NCBI GenBank assembly: GCA_029257045.1
Contig: JARIDB010000076.1
Span: 1 to 64,000 of the forward strand
DNA: 64,000 nucleotides
DNA from: Clostridium sp.
Lineage (GTDB): Bacteria > Bacillota > Clostridia > Clostridiales > Clostridiaceae
Direction: 5' to 3'
Shown here: positions 32,566 through 41,538 of the stretch, piece after piece
How positions within the stretch are numbered: the stretch's first letter is position 1
How the letters are laid out: each line of letters opens with the position of its first letter
Translations under genes and position numbers: made by a program
The notes under the pieces: model-generated
Told to the model about the DNA's origin: nothing
What the model saw: only the letters and a program-made list of their open reading frames with translations
Database searches by the model: none

Positions 32566-33951
32566 ATGAAAAAGTCAGTAGATTTAGTTAAAGGGAATAT
32601 TTTCAGTTCCTTATTAAAATTATCATTACCAATACTTGGGACATCATTTATACAAATGACCTATAATATGACAGATATGATGTGGGTTGGCAGGATTGGG
32701 AGTGGGGCTGTAGCAGCTGTAGGAACAGCAGGCTTTTTTACTTGGTTTGGAAGTTCTCTTGTTTATATTTCCAAAATAGGAGCGGAAATTGGAGTCTCTC
32801 AAGCAATTGGAAAGGGAGAAGAAGAGGAAAAGAAAAAGTTCATATATAATAGTTTGCTGATAACAATAGTAATGGCACTTATTTATTCAGTAGCAGTTAT
32901 TATATTAAAAGATAATTTAATTGGATTTTTTAATCTTGGAGATAAGAATATTATAAATATGTCTAAAGATTATTTAGTTATAGTGACTTTAGGAATGATA
33001 TTTACTTTTTTAAATCCGCTATTTACAGGAATATTTAATGCTTCAGGAAGTAGTAAAGATCCATTTTTAATAAATGCAATAGGATTAGTTTTTAACATGA
33101 TTTTTGATCCTGTATTAATATTTGGATTTGGAGGTTTTCCAGCTCTTGGAGTGAAGGGAGCTGCAATTGCAACTGTTGGAGCACAAATGGTTGTTACTAT
33201 ATTATTTATTATTTCTTTTATTAGAAATGGTTATAGCTTAAGCTTTAAAAATAAAAGGTATGTTGAAAAATCTTATATATATAAGATATGTAAATATGGG
33301 TTACCAACAGCACTTCAAAATTGTTTGTTTTCATTTTTTGCAATGTTAATAGGAAGAGTAATATCAGAATGGGGTTCTACATATATAGCAATTCAAAAGG
33401 TAGGGGCCCAAATTGAAGCTATATCCTGGATGACAGCAGAAGGATTTTCAGCAGCATTAACAGCCTTTATAGGACAAAATTTTGGGGCTAATAAGTGGGA
33501 TAGAATCCTAAAGGGATATAAAGCTACAATGATAATGGCATTAATTATAGGATTTCTAGCATCTATTGCATTTATATTTTTTGGTGATAGAATTTTCGCT
33601 TTATTTATTCCAGAAGCAGAAGCAATTAAACAGGGAGCAATTTATCTGAAAATTTTAGGATATTCTCAACTTTTTATGTGTGCAGAAATAACTACAACAG
33701 GAGCTTTTTTGGGACTTGGAAATACTATAACACCTTCTTGGGTAGGAATATTATTTACTGGGCTTAGAGTACCGTTAGCTATTTTACTTAGTAAAAAGGA
33801 AATTTTAGGGATAGAAGGTGTTTGGTGGAGCATTAGTGGTACAAGTATAGTTAAGGGAATACTATTACTTTCTCTATTTTTAATTATGATAATAATACCC
33901 AACAGGGAAAAGTTTTCAGGAAAAGTTGACAAAGTTGAGATAATGGAATAA
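32566..33951 (+). CDS. MATE family efflux transporter
   Basis: 461 residues from the ATG at 32566 (GGGGG 5-6 nt upstream; a GTG 24 nt earlier has no site). Twelve hydrophobic segments in two halves, with MATE landmarks: KLSLPILGTSFIQMTYNMTDMMWVGRIG, AVGTAGFF, LNPLFTGIFNASGSSKDPF, and in the second half GLPTALQN and EGFSAALTAFIGQNFGA. Expected to export cationic drugs or metabolites with sodium or protons. It has a repeat element and a terminator upstream and a T-box riboswitch downstream that belongs to the next gene. Substrate not predictable. Confidence 0.92.
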   Translation: MKKSVDLVKGNIFSSLLKLSLPILGTSFIQMTYNMTDMMWVGRIGSGAVAAVGTAGFFTWFGSSLVYISKIGAEIGVSQAIGKGEEEEKKKFIYNSLLITIVMALIYSVAVIILKDNLIGFFNLGDKNIINMSKDYLVIVTLGMIFTFLNPLFTGIFNASGSSKDPFLINAIGLVFNMIFDPVLIFGFGGFPALGVKGAAIATVGAQMVVTILFIISFIRNGYSLSFKNKRYVEKSYIYKICKYGLPTALQNCLFSFFAMLIGRVISEWGSTYIAIQKVGAQIEAISWMTAEGFSAALTAFIGQNFGANKWDRILKGYKATMIMALIIGFLASIAFIFFGDRIFALFIPEAEAIKQGAIYLKILGYSQLFMCAEITTTGAFLGLGNTITPSWVGILFTGLRVPLAILLSKKEILGIEGVWWSISGTSIVKGILLLSLFLIMIIIPNREKFSGKVDKVEIME

Positions 33952-33974
33952 CATAATATTAATAAAATACATAT

Positions 33975-34226
33975 CTGTTGATAAGGGATAGTAGCTATAT
34001 ATGCTAAGTTTCAGAGAACTGATGAGGGTGTGATATCAGTACAAAGCAAATGGTGAATGGGCCTTTGAGGAGTGAAGCGAAATTTTATAAAGTAGCAGAT
34101 CCGTAAATCCTACGATATAAGGAATAGAGTATGTTAGTACTTGAAAAGAGAGGCTTAAAGTTATTTAAGCAAATTTAGGTGGCACCGCGATATATCGTCC
34201 TATACGTTTTAGTATAGGGCGTTTTT
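33975..34226 (+). promoter_or_regulatory. T-box riboswitch, tryptophan-type, controlling trpP
   Basis: A tRNA-sensing leader. The T-box itself AGGTGGCACCGCGA is at 34177-34190, followed by the terminator stem CGTCCTATAC/GTATAGGGCG (34196-34221) and T5. Stem I spans from about 33980 (AGTA bulge, GGGTG apical region near 34025) to the CCTTTGAG closing strand near 34062. The specifier most likely is TGG at 34058-34060, just before GCCTTTGAG; another TGG is at 34051. TGG is the tryptophan codon, which agrees with the tryptophan transporter downstream. Uncharged tRNA-Trp binding would block the terminator. Confidence 0.93.
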
Positions 34227-34259
34227 GTTTTATAGGAAATTATAATAAATTATCCTTGA

Positions 34260-34330
34260 TCTCAGAGTGAACAATATAATAGTTTTCGATGACTTGGAGT
34301 AAGCGACGGAATAAGCAAACTATTATATGT
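34260..34330. repeat. Dispersed hairpin repeat, copy C
   Basis: Lies between the T-box terminator and the trpP start, inside the trpP leader. 5' arm ATATAATAGTTTTC, 3' arm GCAAACTATTATATGT, core GATGACTTGGAGTAAGCGACGG. Confidence 0.8.
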
Positions 34331-34425
34331 TAATTTTTTTATGTTAAAAAAGGGGGGATTTGTATGTTATGAAATAATGGAGATAACAAAGATTAATAAA
34401 AATATAAATTATTGGGGGAATTAAA

Positions 34426-34959
34426 ATGAATACAAATAATAAAGTTAAAAAGATGACTATGAATGGAATATTAATATCTTTAGCAGCGATACTTCATCAA
34501 ATAACTCCAGCTCTAGGACTACCAATGCAACCAGATTTTGCAATTATTATGTTATTTATAATAATAATTTTAAATAGAGATTATAAAACAATAATTCTAT
34601 CGAGTATAATTATTGGAGTTTTAACAGGGCTTACAACCAAGTTTCCAGGAGGTCAAATACCAAATATAATAGATAAATTAGTAACTGGAAATATAATATA
34701 TTTATCAAGTAAAATCTTGAATAATATAATAAGTGAAAAGATTGAAATTTTAATATATCTAGTATTTGGAACAATAATAAGTGGAACTACATTCCTATAC
34801 TCTGCTATGATATTAGTTGGATTACCTTCTGGAGCGACCTTTATGGGGCTAATTATATCCGTTTTAGCACCTACACTTGTTTTAAATATGATTTTAGGAA
34901 TTATTTTATACAAAACAATTACTAGGGCCTTAATAATAAGTAAGGTTAAAATTAGTTAA
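34426..34959 (+). CDS. trpP: Tryptophan transporter TrpP
   Basis: 177 residues with about five hydrophobic segments. The family signature is the N-terminal MTMNGILISLAAILHQITPALG and MQPDFAIIMLFI, and the central GGQIPNIIDKLVTG. This is the ECF-S-like TrpP/YhaG family of tryptophan uptake proteins. Regulation by the Trp T-box upstream fits exactly: transcription passes the terminator when tryptophan is scarce. The ATG has TTGGGGG about 7 nt upstream. About 200 nt of leader, including a repeat copy, separate the T-box from the start. Confidence 0.92.
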   Translation: MNTNNKVKKMTMNGILISLAAILHQITPALGLPMQPDFAIIMLFIIIILNRDYKTIILSSIIIGVLTGLTTKFPGGQIPNIIDKLVTGNIIYLSSKILNNIISEKIEILIYLVFGTIISGTTFLYSAMILVGLPSGATFMGLIISVLAPTLVLNMILGIILYKTITRALIISKVKIS

Positions 34960-35002
34960 GGATTTTATACGGAATTTCACATTTGAAAGGTTAAAGAAAA
35001 GG

Positions 35003-35072
35003 CTATTTGAAGAGAAATAGGATGAAATAGGATATGATATAAATCAAATCTTATTTATCTTCAAATAACCTA
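35003..35072. terminator. Long hairpin between trpP and polysaccharide deacetylase
   Basis: Arms GGCTATTTGAAGA and TCTTCAAATAACC pair over 13 bp (one wobble) around a long AT-rich loop. Located between convergent genes; probably a shared 3' end, but no good T-run follows on the + side. Confidence 0.5.
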
Positions 35073-35077
35073 TATTT

Positions 35078-35779
35078 TTATTTTATAATTTTATATACTT
35101 CTTTTGTAGAATTATCAATTACCTTAAAAGTATAATTATTATCCTTATAATATTTTATTATTGAAGGTAATGCTAAGGCTGTATTTTTATTGGTATAAGA
35201 GCAATGCATCAATAAAATTACATTATCCTTTTCTACACAGGAATTACTAATTATTTTAGTCACAGGTAAATTTGAGTTTGCACCATCACCACTATCTACA
35301 TTCCAATCATAAATTTTCAAATCATTTTCATGTAATAAATTAACAGTAGGTTCATTCAATTTATAAGTTTTATTATTACAACCAAAGGGGAACCTCAAAA
35401 TAGTGGGTTTTTCAGAAGTTATATTAAATATAGTTTCTTGACTCAAAAACATTTCTTCTAAAAAATTCTCTTTACTTGAATAAATTTTATTTCTACAATG
35501 ACTGAAACTATGAAGACCAATTGCGTGACCATCTTCATACATTTTTTTAATAATATCTTCTTGTCCGTCTATTTGGCATCCTATAACAAAAAAAGTAGCT
35601 GTAACTTTTTCTTTGTTTAAAACATCTAAAATGTTTTTTGTTATTTTTCCACCAGGGCCATCATCAAATGTTAGATAAACACTTTTTTCTGTTTCTAGAG
35701 CCCAAATATTAGAATCAAAAGGAAATACAATTAATATTAATAAAAATAATATACTAAATTTTTTTATTTTATTTAACAA
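35078..35779 (-). CDS. Secreted polysaccharide deacetylase (NodB domain, CE4)
   Basis: 233 residues, TTG start with AGGAGG 10 nt upstream. An N-terminal hydrophobic signal/anchor (about 8-27, FSILFLLILIVFPFDSNIWA) is followed by a NodB domain: TFDDGPGG with the catalytic Asp pair, HSFSHCR with the metal-binding HxxxH, RFPFG with the conserved Arg, DWNVDSGD, and LLMHCSY with the last catalytic His. Such enzymes de-N-acetylate peptidoglycan or surface polysaccharide outside the membrane, often giving lysozyme resistance or acting in sporulation. The exact polymer cannot be told. Monocistronic. Confidence 0.9.
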   Translation of the reverse strand: MLNKIKKFSILFLLILIVFPFDSNIWALETEKSVYLTFDDGPGGKITKNILDVLNKEKVTATFFVIGCQIDGQEDIIKKMYEDGHAIGLHSFSHCRNKIYSSKENFLEEMFLSQETIFNITSEKPTILRFPFGCNNKTYKLNEPTVNLLHENDLKIYDWNVDSGDGANSNLPVTKIISNSCVEKDNVILLMHCSYTNKNTALALPSIIKYYKDNNYTFKVIDNSTKEVYKIIK

Positions 35780-36002
35780 TATAAACTCGCCTCCTAAAAT
35801 ATATTTATAAGGTTAGTATGTCTAAAATAAGAAAAATAATTAATTAAATTATTTACTTAGATTAAAAAGATACAAGATTGATATAATATAATATAAAGGG
35901 TATATTTAAACTATGTTTTTAAAGCTTTACTATATATAAATATGTTATTATAAATAATAATATGGTAAAATAAAATTGAAAAAACGGATAGAAAAGGTAT
36001 TG

Positions 36003-38249
36003 GTGATAATTTTGAAATATAATAAAAAAAATATATTTTTTTTAAGTATCTTTCTATTATTTGCTATAATAATTGGACTTAAAGGGAATTTGCTTAACTT
36101 AAAAGGAATTGCTTTAATTTTGGTTTTTATAGTTCTAGATTTAACTTATTCTATAATTATAAAAAATAGAAAATATAAAAATTTACATAAAATATCTGAA
36201 GCAAATAGAAGAAAATATAATATGGCCATAGATGCGTTGAATGGTGCCGTATGGGAATGGAACAGTAAAAGTCAAAAATTAAGTATATCGCCTAAGATAA
36301 AAGATATTCTTATGGTAGAAACTGAAATTTCAACTTTTCCTCAATTATTTTCTTTTATAATTAACGAAGAAAGAGAAAGTATAAAGTTATTTATTAATGA
36401 AATAATAGAAAAAAAGATGGTGGATAAATTTATTTTAGAAAATACTATAATAAATAGTATAGGTCAAAAAGTTATAGTAGAAATTCAGGGGAAAAGTAAG
36501 ATCGAGAATGAAATATTATATATTTCTGGATTTATAACTGATATAACAGAAAGAAAAAGAATTGGAAGTATAAATAACGTTATAGAAAATAAAAATAGGT
36601 TAGCTGTAGAAGGATCTAAAGATATAGTTTTTTGGTGGAATGTTAATCAAAATATAATTTCTTTAGATAAAAGTATACAAAATTATTTAGATGTAGAGTT
36701 AGAAAGTGATTTAATAATACCTTATACTGAATGGAAAAATTATATATTAGATGAGGATCTACTTAATTATGAGAAACAAATTTCAAAGGTTATTGCGTGT
36801 GCAGAAGATGAATTTTATTCCATTGAATATAGGATAGAAGATAAAAGAAAAAATATTATATGGTTTCAAGTTAAAGCTAAAAAGACTTCTGAAAAAGCTG
36901 TAGATACTTTTATTTACGGATCAATATCAGATATAACACAAAGAAAAGAAAAGGAAATTGAAAATAATTACTTAAGTTATAATGATGAAATAACATCTAT
37001 TCCAAATAGAAGATATTTTATTAAGGAAGTGACAGAATATATTAATGCTAATCCAATAGAGAAAATGGCAGTGATATTTATTGACTTAGATAATTTTAAA
37101 TACATTAATGACACTTATGGTCATGATGTAGGGGATAAACTTTTGATTGAATTTACTAAATTAATAAATGAAATGAATATAGAAAACTCTTTTTTTGCAA
37201 GATATGGTGGGGATGAATTTGTTATAGTAAAGTATAATTTAAAAGGTAAAACTCAAATAAAGGTAATATTAGATGAAATCATTAAGAAATTAAGCAAACC
37301 TATTATTGTAGAGGATAAAGAAGTGTTCTGTACATTAAGTATTGGAGTAAGTATTTATCCACTAGATGGGAAAAATATAGGGATTTTAGTAAAGAGAGCA
37401 GATATGGCAATGTATCTAGCAAAGGTAAATGGTAAAAATAGATATGAATTCTTTGATATTGCAATGTTAGAAAGCTTAGATAGGGAATTTAAAATAGAAA
37501 AAGGACTTAGGATAGCTATAGATAATAATGAAATTAAAATGGTTTATCAACCTAAAATTAATACTAGTAATGAAAAGGTTATGGGATTTGAAGCTTTAGT
37601 TAGATGGAATAGTAAAGAATTGGGTATAGTTTCTCCAAATGAATTTATACCTATTGCAGAAAGCTCAGGTATTATTATTTCTTTAGGTAAATATATAATT
37701 GATGAAAGCTTTAAAAGATGCAAAGAGCTAACTATGTTAACAGATAAAGATTTTAAAATGGCTATTAATTTATCTGATGTACAAATTAGAGATTTAGAAA
37801 TAGTAGAATATATAAAAAATTCCTTGAAAAGATATGATTTAAATGCAAGATATATAGAGTTTGAAATTACTGAAAGCATAATAATGAAGGTTCCAGAGAA
37901 AAATGTTAAGACTTTAGCTGAACTAAAAAAACTTGGAGTAACATTAGCTTTAGATGATTTTGGAACCGGTTATTCGTCCTTAAGCTATTTAAGAACTTTA
38001 CCTATAGATGTACTTAAAATTGATAAAAGTTTTATTGATGGAATATTAATTGAAAAGAAAAGTGAATACATTATAAATAGTGTAGTTGAACTATCTCATT
38101 TCTTGGATTTAGTAGTTGTTGCAGAAGGAGTAGAAACTTTTGAGCAATTAAAATATTTAAAAGATATAAATTGTGATATTATACAAGGATACTATTATAG
38201 CAAACCAATAGAATTTACAAAAGCAAGTAATATGATTATAGCAGAATAA
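36003..38249 (+). CDS. Membrane PAS-GGDEF-EAL cyclic-di-GMP signalling protein
   Basis: About 748 residues from a GTG with AAAAGG 5 nt upstream; a TTG at 35976 is possible but has no site. Two N-terminal membrane helices, two PAS-like domains (each ending in a FITDITERK or SISDITQRK type C-cap), then a GGDEF domain with intact RYGGDEF and an EAL domain with intact FEALVRW, NLSDVQIRD, EITES, DDFGTGYSS, and AEGVET. All metal and catalytic residues I can check are present, so both diguanylate cyclase and phosphodiesterase activity are possible. The input signal is unknown. It is preceded by 190 nt of AT-rich sequence and stands alone. Confidence 0.9.
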   Translation: MIILKYNKKNIFFLSIFLLFAIIIGLKGNLLNLKGIALILVFIVLDLTYSIIIKNRKYKNLHKISEANRRKYNMAIDALNGAVWEWNSKSQKLSISPKIKDILMVETEISTFPQLFSFIINEERESIKLFINEIIEKKMVDKFILENTIINSIGQKVIVEIQGKSKIENEILYISGFITDITERKRIGSINNVIENKNRLAVEGSKDIVFWWNVNQNIISLDKSIQNYLDVELESDLIIPYTEWKNYILDEDLLNYEKQISKVIACAEDEFYSIEYRIEDKRKNIIWFQVKAKKTSEKAVDTFIYGSISDITQRKEKEIENNYLSYNDEITSIPNRRYFIKEVTEYINANPIEKMAVIFIDLDNFKYINDTYGHDVGDKLLIEFTKLINEMNIENSFFARYGGDEFVIVKYNLKGKTQIKVILDEIIKKLSKPIIVEDKEVFCTLSIGVSIYPLDGKNIGILVKRADMAMYLAKVNGKNRYEFFDIAMLESLDREFKIEKGLRIAIDNNEIKMVYQPKINTSNEKVMGFEALVRWNSKELGIVSPNEFIPIAESSGIIISLGKYIIDESFKRCKELTMLTDKDFKMAINLSDVQIRDLEIVEYIKNSLKRYDLNARYIEFEITESIIMKVPEKNVKTLAELKKLGVTLALDDFGTGYSSLSYLRTLPIDVLKIDKSFIDGILIEKKSEYIINSVVELSHFLDLVVVAEGVETFEQLKYLKDINCDIIQGYYYSKPIEFTKASNMIIAE

Positions 38250-38330
38250 AATATTTTTTTAATATTTTAAATTACTCACCAAAAATAATATAGAGCATAT
38301 TATGTAACTATACGATTTGGGGAGGGAGTA

Positions 38331-38783
38331 ATGAAAATAAAGGTGGAGGAAAACTTTAATTTAGAAGATATTTTGGAGTATAAGGTAGAAGAAAATATAA
38401 ACATAATAAGAAATAGTGAAAAAGTTACCTGTTACGAAGAGGTAAAAGAAATTGAAAACAATATGTTAGTTTCAGAGAGAAAAGGTAAGATTGAAGTAAG
38501 AGTAAGGCTTGGAAGTAAAGATGGATCTACAATAAAAGGTGCTAAAATAAATCTTTATCTTTTAAAAGGAGTACAGCCGAAAATTGTAAAGTCAAAATTT
38601 ACTGATGACTTTGGTAAGGTTACATTTGAAGATTTAGAAGATGGATGTTATAGAGTTATATCAATAGTTAATAGGGAATATTTTGATAAGCCTATATACC
38701 GTACATGGAATGAATTTAATGTAGATGAAAATAATAAATATGCTAAAATAGAAGTTGTTAATAAAATAAAGATTAATAAATGA
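38331..38783 (+). CDS. Cytoplasmic prealbumin-fold (Cna-B/SpaA-like) protein
   Basis: 150 residues. The C-terminal two thirds show the prealbumin-like beta-sandwich of SpaA/Cna-B repeats: GKIEVRVRLG, IKGAKINLYLL, KFTDDFGKVTFEDLEDGCYRVISI. Such domains usually occur in secreted pilins and adhesins, but this protein has no signal peptide, no sorting motif and an unrelated acidic N-terminus. The role is not clear; a spore or intracellular structural part is one possibility. GGGGAGGGAG precedes the ATG. A hairpin follows the stop before dut. Confidence 0.65.
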   Translation: MKIKVEENFNLEDILEYKVEENINIIRNSEKVTCYEEVKEIENNMLVSERKGKIEVRVRLGSKDGSTIKGAKINLYLLKGVQPKIVKSKFTDDFGKVTFEDLEDGCYRVISIVNREYFDKPIYRTWNEFNVDENNKYAKIEVVNKIKINK

Positions 38784-38784
38784 T

Positions 38785-38820
38785 AAATTAAGGGATAGGA
38801 AGCTATCTCTTAATTTATTA
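38785..38820 (+). terminator. Hairpin between prealbumin-fold gene and dut
   Basis: 14-bp stem AAATTAAGGGATAG/CTATCTCTTAATTT with loop GAAG, beginning 2 nt after the stop. The T-run is interrupted (ATTATTTAT). Confidence 0.65.
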
Positions 38821-38846
38821 TTTATAAGAGATGGAGAGTTACAGAA

Positions 38847-39284
38847 ATGAAAGAATTATTACTTAAGGTTCAAAAGATTAATGAGGATGCAATTATACCA
38901 AACTATGCACATCTAGGTGATGCTGGATTAGATTTATTTTCAGTAGAAGAAAAGTTGTTAAATCCGGGGGACTCAGCTTTAATTAAAACAGGCATTAAGA
39001 TAGAACTAGCAGAACAAACAGAGGCTCAAATTAGACCAAGAAGTGGCCTTGCTTTAAAAAATGGAATTACTGTATTAAATACGCCTGGGACTATAGACGA
39101 AGGATATAGAGGAGAAATTGGAATAATACTTATAAATCACGGTAAGGAAAGTTTCCTAGTAGAAAAACAAATGAAAATAGCTCAAATGGTAGTAAAACCA
39201 GTTTGGTACGTTAATGTAGAAGAAGTTAAAGAACTAGGAAATACAGAAAGAGCAGAAGGTGGATTTGGATCAACTGGAGTTTAA
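38847..39284 (+). CDS. dut: dUTP diphosphatase (dUTPase)
   Basis: 145 residues, trimeric dUTPase family. Conserved motifs: 1 AGLDLFS, 2 PRSGLA, 3 [14 protein letters not shown] with catalytic Asp, 4 QMVVKPV region, 5 [11 protein letters not shown], the flexible C-terminal arm. Hydrolyses dUTP to dUMP and PPi (EC 3.6.1.23), keeping uracil out of DNA and feeding thymidylate synthesis. GATGGAGAG stands before the ATG. Followed by a double hairpin that also serves the convergent ABC-F gene. Confidence 0.96.
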   Translation: MKELLLKVQKINEDAIIPNYAHLGDAGLDLFSVEEKLLNPGDSALIKTGIKIELAEQTEAQIRPRSGLALKNGITVLNTPGTIDEGYRGEIGIILINHGKESFLVEKQMKIAQMVVKPVWYVNVEEVKELGNTERAEGGFGSTGV

Positions 39285-39322
39285 TTGATTAAGATTAAAA
39301 AATTACAATTTAAAATTAAAAA

Positions 39323-39375
39323 AGATTTTCGGCTATGCCGAAAATCTAAATTTAGAAACTACTTAGTAGTTTCTA
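39323..39375. terminator. Tandem hairpins between dut and ABC-F gene
   Basis: Two stems in a row: AGATTTTCGGC/GCCGAAAATCT (39323-39347) and TAGAAACTA/TAGTTTCTA (39353-39375). T- and A-rich flanks are on both sides, so each can terminate one of the two convergent genes. Confidence 0.8.
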
Positions 39376-39383
39376 TTTTAATT

Positions 39384-41303
39384 TTAAAGTGAAAGTTTTT
39401 CCCATTCTTCATAAAGATTAAAAATTTCTGTTTCTAAGATTTTAATTTCTTTACTAACCCGTTCACTTTCAGAAGGGTTAGAATAAACTTCTTCAAGACA
39501 AAGATTTTCTTGTAATTTTAATAAAGAGTCTTCTTTTAAAGATATATTATCTTCAGTTTTTTGAATCATAAGTTTTATAGCTTTTTTTTCTTTGTCAATT
39601 TCTTTTTGTTTTTTCTTTTCATCTTTTAATTGAGTTTTAGTTTTACCATTAGCTATTTCTTCAATTATAGCAAATCTATTTGGGTTTATTGTTTTTTCTT
39701 GATAGTAGGTATAGTTACCTAAAAACTCTTTAATTCCACTTTCCTCAAGTTCAAGGATTCTATTTATAACCTTATTTAAGAAATATCTATCATGAGATAT
39801 AACAAGTAAAGTTCCATCATAAGTTAATAAGGCATCCTCTAGGGCTTCTCTTGACATAATATCTAAGTGGTTTGTAGGCTCATCTAAAAGTAAGAAATTA
39901 GATTTAGATAACATAAGTTTCAAAAGATTTATTCTGCATCTTTCTCCACCACTTAAGGTTCCAATAACCTTAAAAACATCTTCTCCTATAAATAGGAAGG
40001 AAGCTAAGGAACCACGAAGCTTTGAAGTTGTAAGGTTTGGGAACTCATCCCAAATCTCATCTATGATTGTCTTTTCTAAATTAAGGTTAGATTGTTCTTG
40101 ATCGTAGTATCCTAGATTAACATTTGTTCCAAGTATTATTTTACCTGAATCAGCCTTTACTTGTTCTAGCATAATTCTAAAAAGAGTTGTTTTACCTCTC
40201 CCATTATCTCCAATTAAGGCAACTTTCTCGCTTCTTTTAATATCCATATTTAAATTATTAAACAAATTATTATTTCCAAAGCTTTTCGAAAGATTTTCAA
40301 TATGAAGTACATCATGACCACTTTTAACTGAAGTTTCAAATTTGATTTTACTTGCTTCTTTTTCTTTATCAGGAGTATCTAGTCTTTCAATTTTATCTAA
40401 AATCTTTTCACGACTTTCAGCAGCTCGTATACTTTTTTCTCTATTGAAGCTTCTAAACTTTTCAATTATAGCTTCCTGTCTTTTTATTTCTGACTGCTGA
40501 AGAGTATAAGCCTTCAATTGAGTTTCATAGTTTTTCTTTCTTTGATCTAGAAATTTTGTATAAGGTACATTGTAGCAATTGACATGACCGTTTATTACTT
40601 CGAAGGTATTATTAGTTACAGAATCTAAGAAAAACCTATCATGAGATATTACTAAAACTGTACCTTTATAACTTTTTAAATATTCTTCAAGCCATTCTAT
40701 AGCTTCTAAATCAAGGTGATTTGTAGGTTCATCTAAAAGTATTATATCTGGATTTTTAAGAAGAAGTTTACATAGAGAAACTCTAGTTTTTTGTCCACCA
40801 CTTAAGGTGCTTATAGGCTTAGCAAAATCTTCTTCTAAAAATCCAAGACCCTTTAGAACCCTGGAAATTTCACCTTTATAGGTATAACCTCCGTTATTTG
40901 CATATAAGTCTTGAAGTGTTGTATAGTCTTTTATAAGTTTTTCGTGGTAAAAAGCATTATCTGAGTTATAAGGTTCATTCATTTTTTCTTCTAAAACTTT
41001 TAATTTATTTTCTATATTTAAAAATTCTTCAAAAACTGAAGTCATTTCATTATAAATATTACTAGACATATCTAAATCTATATGTTGTGTTAAATAACCG
41101 ATAGTTTTATTTTTATCTATAAAAACCTCACCATTATCTTGTGATAGTTCTTTTGATATTATTTTAAATAAGGTTGATTTACCTTCACCATTACCGCCTA
41201 TTATTCCAACTTTATCACCTTCGTTAATAGAGAAGGTAATATCCTTTAAAATTTCTGTTATACCATAACTTTTAGATATGGATTTACAACTTAAAACTAT
41301 CAT
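39384..41303 (-). CDS. ABC-F family ATPase with C-terminal coiled coil (YdiF/Uup-like)
   Basis: 639 residues, two cassettes without membrane segments. First: GGNGEGKST, LSGGQKTRVSL, LLDEPTNHLD, switch SHDRFFL. Second: GDNGRGKTT, LSGGERCRINL, LLDEPTNHLD, SHDRYFL. The interdomain linker (about 235-310) is the tRNA-contacting motif. A C-terminal Lys/Glu-rich helical tail (about 555-639: KDEKKKQKEIDKEKKAIKLM) resembles the DNA-binding coiled coil of Uup and the tail of Bacillus YdiF. It is longer than the other ABC-F protein in this window and belongs to a different branch. TAGGAGG precedes the ATG. Ribosome-associated translation factor is the family inference. Confidence 0.9.
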   Translation of the reverse strand: MIVLSCKSISKSYGITEILKDITFSINEGDKVGIIGGNGEGKSTLFKIISKELSQDNGEVFIDKNKTIGYLTQHIDLDMSSNIYNEMTSVFEEFLNIENKLKVLEEKMNEPYNSDNAFYHEKLIKDYTTLQDLYANNGGYTYKGEISRVLKGLGFLEEDFAKPISTLSGGQKTRVSLCKLLLKNPDIILLDEPTNHLDLEAIEWLEEYLKSYKGTVLVISHDRFFLDSVTNNTFEVINGHVNCYNVPYTKFLDQRKKNYETQLKAYTLQQSEIKRQEAIIEKFRSFNREKSIRAAESREKILDKIERLDTPDKEKEASKIKFETSVKSGHDVLHIENLSKSFGNNNLFNNLNMDIKRSEKVALIGDNGRGKTTLFRIMLEQVKADSGKIILGTNVNLGYYDQEQSNLNLEKTIIDEIWDEFPNLTTSKLRGSLASFLFIGEDVFKVIGTLSGGERCRINLLKLMLSKSNFLLLDEPTNHLDIMSREALEDALLTYDGTLLVISHDRYFLNKVINRILELEESGIKEFLGNYTYYQEKTINPNRFAIIEEIANGKTKTQLKDEKKKQKEIDKEKKAIKLMIQKTEDNISLKEDSLLKLQENLCLEEVYSNPSESERVSKEIKILETEIFNLYEEWEKLSL

Positions 41304-41409
41304 TTTATCCTCCTAATGTATAATCAATATATAAGTATTAAAGTATTTATAACATTTTAATTATACTCTAAGGGTTAAAATTCAGCAAATAGTAAGTGAT
41401 ATAATAATA

Positions 41410-41445
41410 GAAAAGGAGCTGTAGCAACAGCCCTTTGTTTTATTA
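41410..41445 (-). terminator. Probable terminator of pfp
   Basis: On the minus strand AAAGG(G)CTGT/ACAG(C)TCCTTT with a 4-nt loop and TTTTCTATT after it, about 100 nt past the pfp stop. Confidence 0.55.
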
Positions 41446-41456
41446 TAATTTCAACC

Positions 41457-41530
41457 TTCAGTTAATAGCGAACATATAATGGTTTGTGATGACTTGGAGT
41501 GTACGACGGAATAAGCAAACTATTATATGT
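41457..41530. repeat. Dispersed hairpin repeat, copy B
   Basis: Nearly identical to copy A over the first 45 nt, including the flank TTCAGTTAATAG. Arms ACATATAATGGTTTG and GCAAACTATTATATGT, core GATGACTTGGAGTGTACGACGG. It starts 9 nt past the pfp stop codon on the minus strand. Confidence 0.85.
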
Positions 41531-41538
41531 TTACATTT

